Of a stretch of 6,195 bases of DNA, positions 5,899 to 6,195 are shown one piece after another. Made by a program: the position numbers and the translations under genes. The notes under the pieces are model-generated. The model was not told the origin of the DNA. It did not search any database and worked only from the letters and a program-made list of their open reading frames with translations. Positions within the stretch are counted from its first letter, which is position 1, and the number at the start of each line of letters is the position of its first letter. Source of the stretch: Marinosulfonomonas sp. (lineage in GTDB: Bacteria > Pseudomonadota > Alphaproteobacteria > Rhodobacterales > Rhodobacteraceae); contig JAFLKA010000349.1 in the NCBI GenBank assembly GCA_022712735.1, positions 1 to 6,195 of the forward strand, read 5' to 3'.

Positions 5899-6195
5899 GC
5901 CGCGCTTGCGTTCAATAACACCGATCATATCATGGGCCGCTTCCAGTTCGGAGCGGCCTTTGTCATGCCCGCTGTCCTTTAATGCATCAAACCGCGCTCG
6001 CAGCGCCGTTTTTTCATCTCCCTGACAATCGTTCCACGGACGCCCTTGCAGGCCCATGACCATGGCGTAGTATGCAATAAAATGGGGTTTGGAGCCGGAT
6101 TGCAGCAGTTTGCGATAGGCTGCATCGGGGCCAAGGTCGCGCAACTGTTCTGCCGTATGAATGCCCGCGCGTGCGTATACAGCGTCAGAGGCGGG
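5896..6195 (-). CDS. TfoX/Sxy C-terminal-domain protein (partial, N-terminus beyond right edge)
   Basis: The frame is open from the window edge to TAA at 5898-5896, giving 99 visible residues. The pattern ...ARAGIHTAEQLRDLGPDAAYRKLL followed by KPHFIAYYAMVMGLQGRPWNDC (residues 36-57) is that of the TfoX C-terminal domain, a small helical helix-hairpin-helix-like fold. In gammaproteobacteria full-length TfoX/Sxy promotes competence gene expression. In roseobacters short proteins with only this domain occur and their role is not established. A TTG at 6144 could be read as a start, but domain homology continues upstream (AVYARAGIHTAEQL), so the gene begins outside the window. The tail after the domain (about residues 73-99) is charged and poorly conserved in appearance. 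It converges on ndk with a 44-bp gap. Confidence 0.8.
   Translation of the reverse strand, partial: PASDAVYARAGIHTAEQLRDLGPDAAYRKLLQSGSKPHFIAYYAMVMGLQGRPWNDCQGDEKTALRARFDALKDSGHDKGRSELEAAHDMIGVIERKRG

Noticed and set aside
5896..6144. Complete 82-aa TfoX-like gene starting at TTG 6144
   Set aside because: Domain-like sequence continues in frame to the window edge, so the gene is longer and truncated by the window.
1..6195. Mobile elements, CRISPR arrays, rRNA or tRNA genes, defence or biosynthetic systems
   Set aside because: No transposase, integrase, regularly spaced repeats, RNA gene signatures or toxin/nuclease domains were seen. The gene content is ordinary housekeeping.

Overview
The window looks like a stretch of chromosomal core genome from an alphaproteobacterium, most likely a Rhodobacteraceae/roseobacter-type organism. 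The evidence is moderately GC-rich coding sequence, protein sequences of roseobacter character (the PepA, HolC, MarC, single-DTG membrane protease and TfoX C-terminal-domain proteins), and the lptF / pepA-holC divergent arrangement. That arrangement is also known from E. coli. There is no sign of a mobile element, prophage, CRISPR array, rRNA or tRNA, and nearly all of the window is housekeeping genes.

Layout. At the left edge, the first 13 codons of lptF (LPS-export permease) run leftward out of the window. A 144-bp divergent intergenic region separates it from the rightward pair pepA-holC (leucyl aminopeptidase and DNA polymerase III chi), whose stop and start codons overlap as TAATG. A leftward three-gene cluster converges on holC. 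In transcription order it is an ABC-F ATPase of the Uup/YheS type, a MarC-family six-helix membrane protein, and a membrane-anchored retropepsin-like aspartic protease. The gaps are 50 and 41 nt, so co-transcription is plausible. A 131-bp divergent region with a recognisable sigma70-like promoter and a leader hairpin then leads to rightward ndk (nucleoside diphosphate kinase). At the right edge, a leftward gene carrying a TfoX C-terminal-type domain converges on ndk and runs off the window. The 44 bp between these last two genes consists almost entirely of two perfect AT-rich palindromes.

Functionally the genes serve general maintenance: peptide turnover (PepA), the replisome clamp-loader accessory subunit (HolC), ribosome-associated ATPase activity (ABC-F), NTP balance (Ndk) and the envelope (LptF, MarC, periplasmic protease). 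I see no convincing undescribed multi-gene system. The more interesting signals are non-coding: the tandem palindromes between ndk and the tfoX-like gene, a hairpin that would cover the protease ribosome-binding site, a hairpin at the predicted 5' end of the ndk mRNA, and a slippery-type A-run plus short hairpin at the 3' end of holC that may also be the terminator of the opposing operon.
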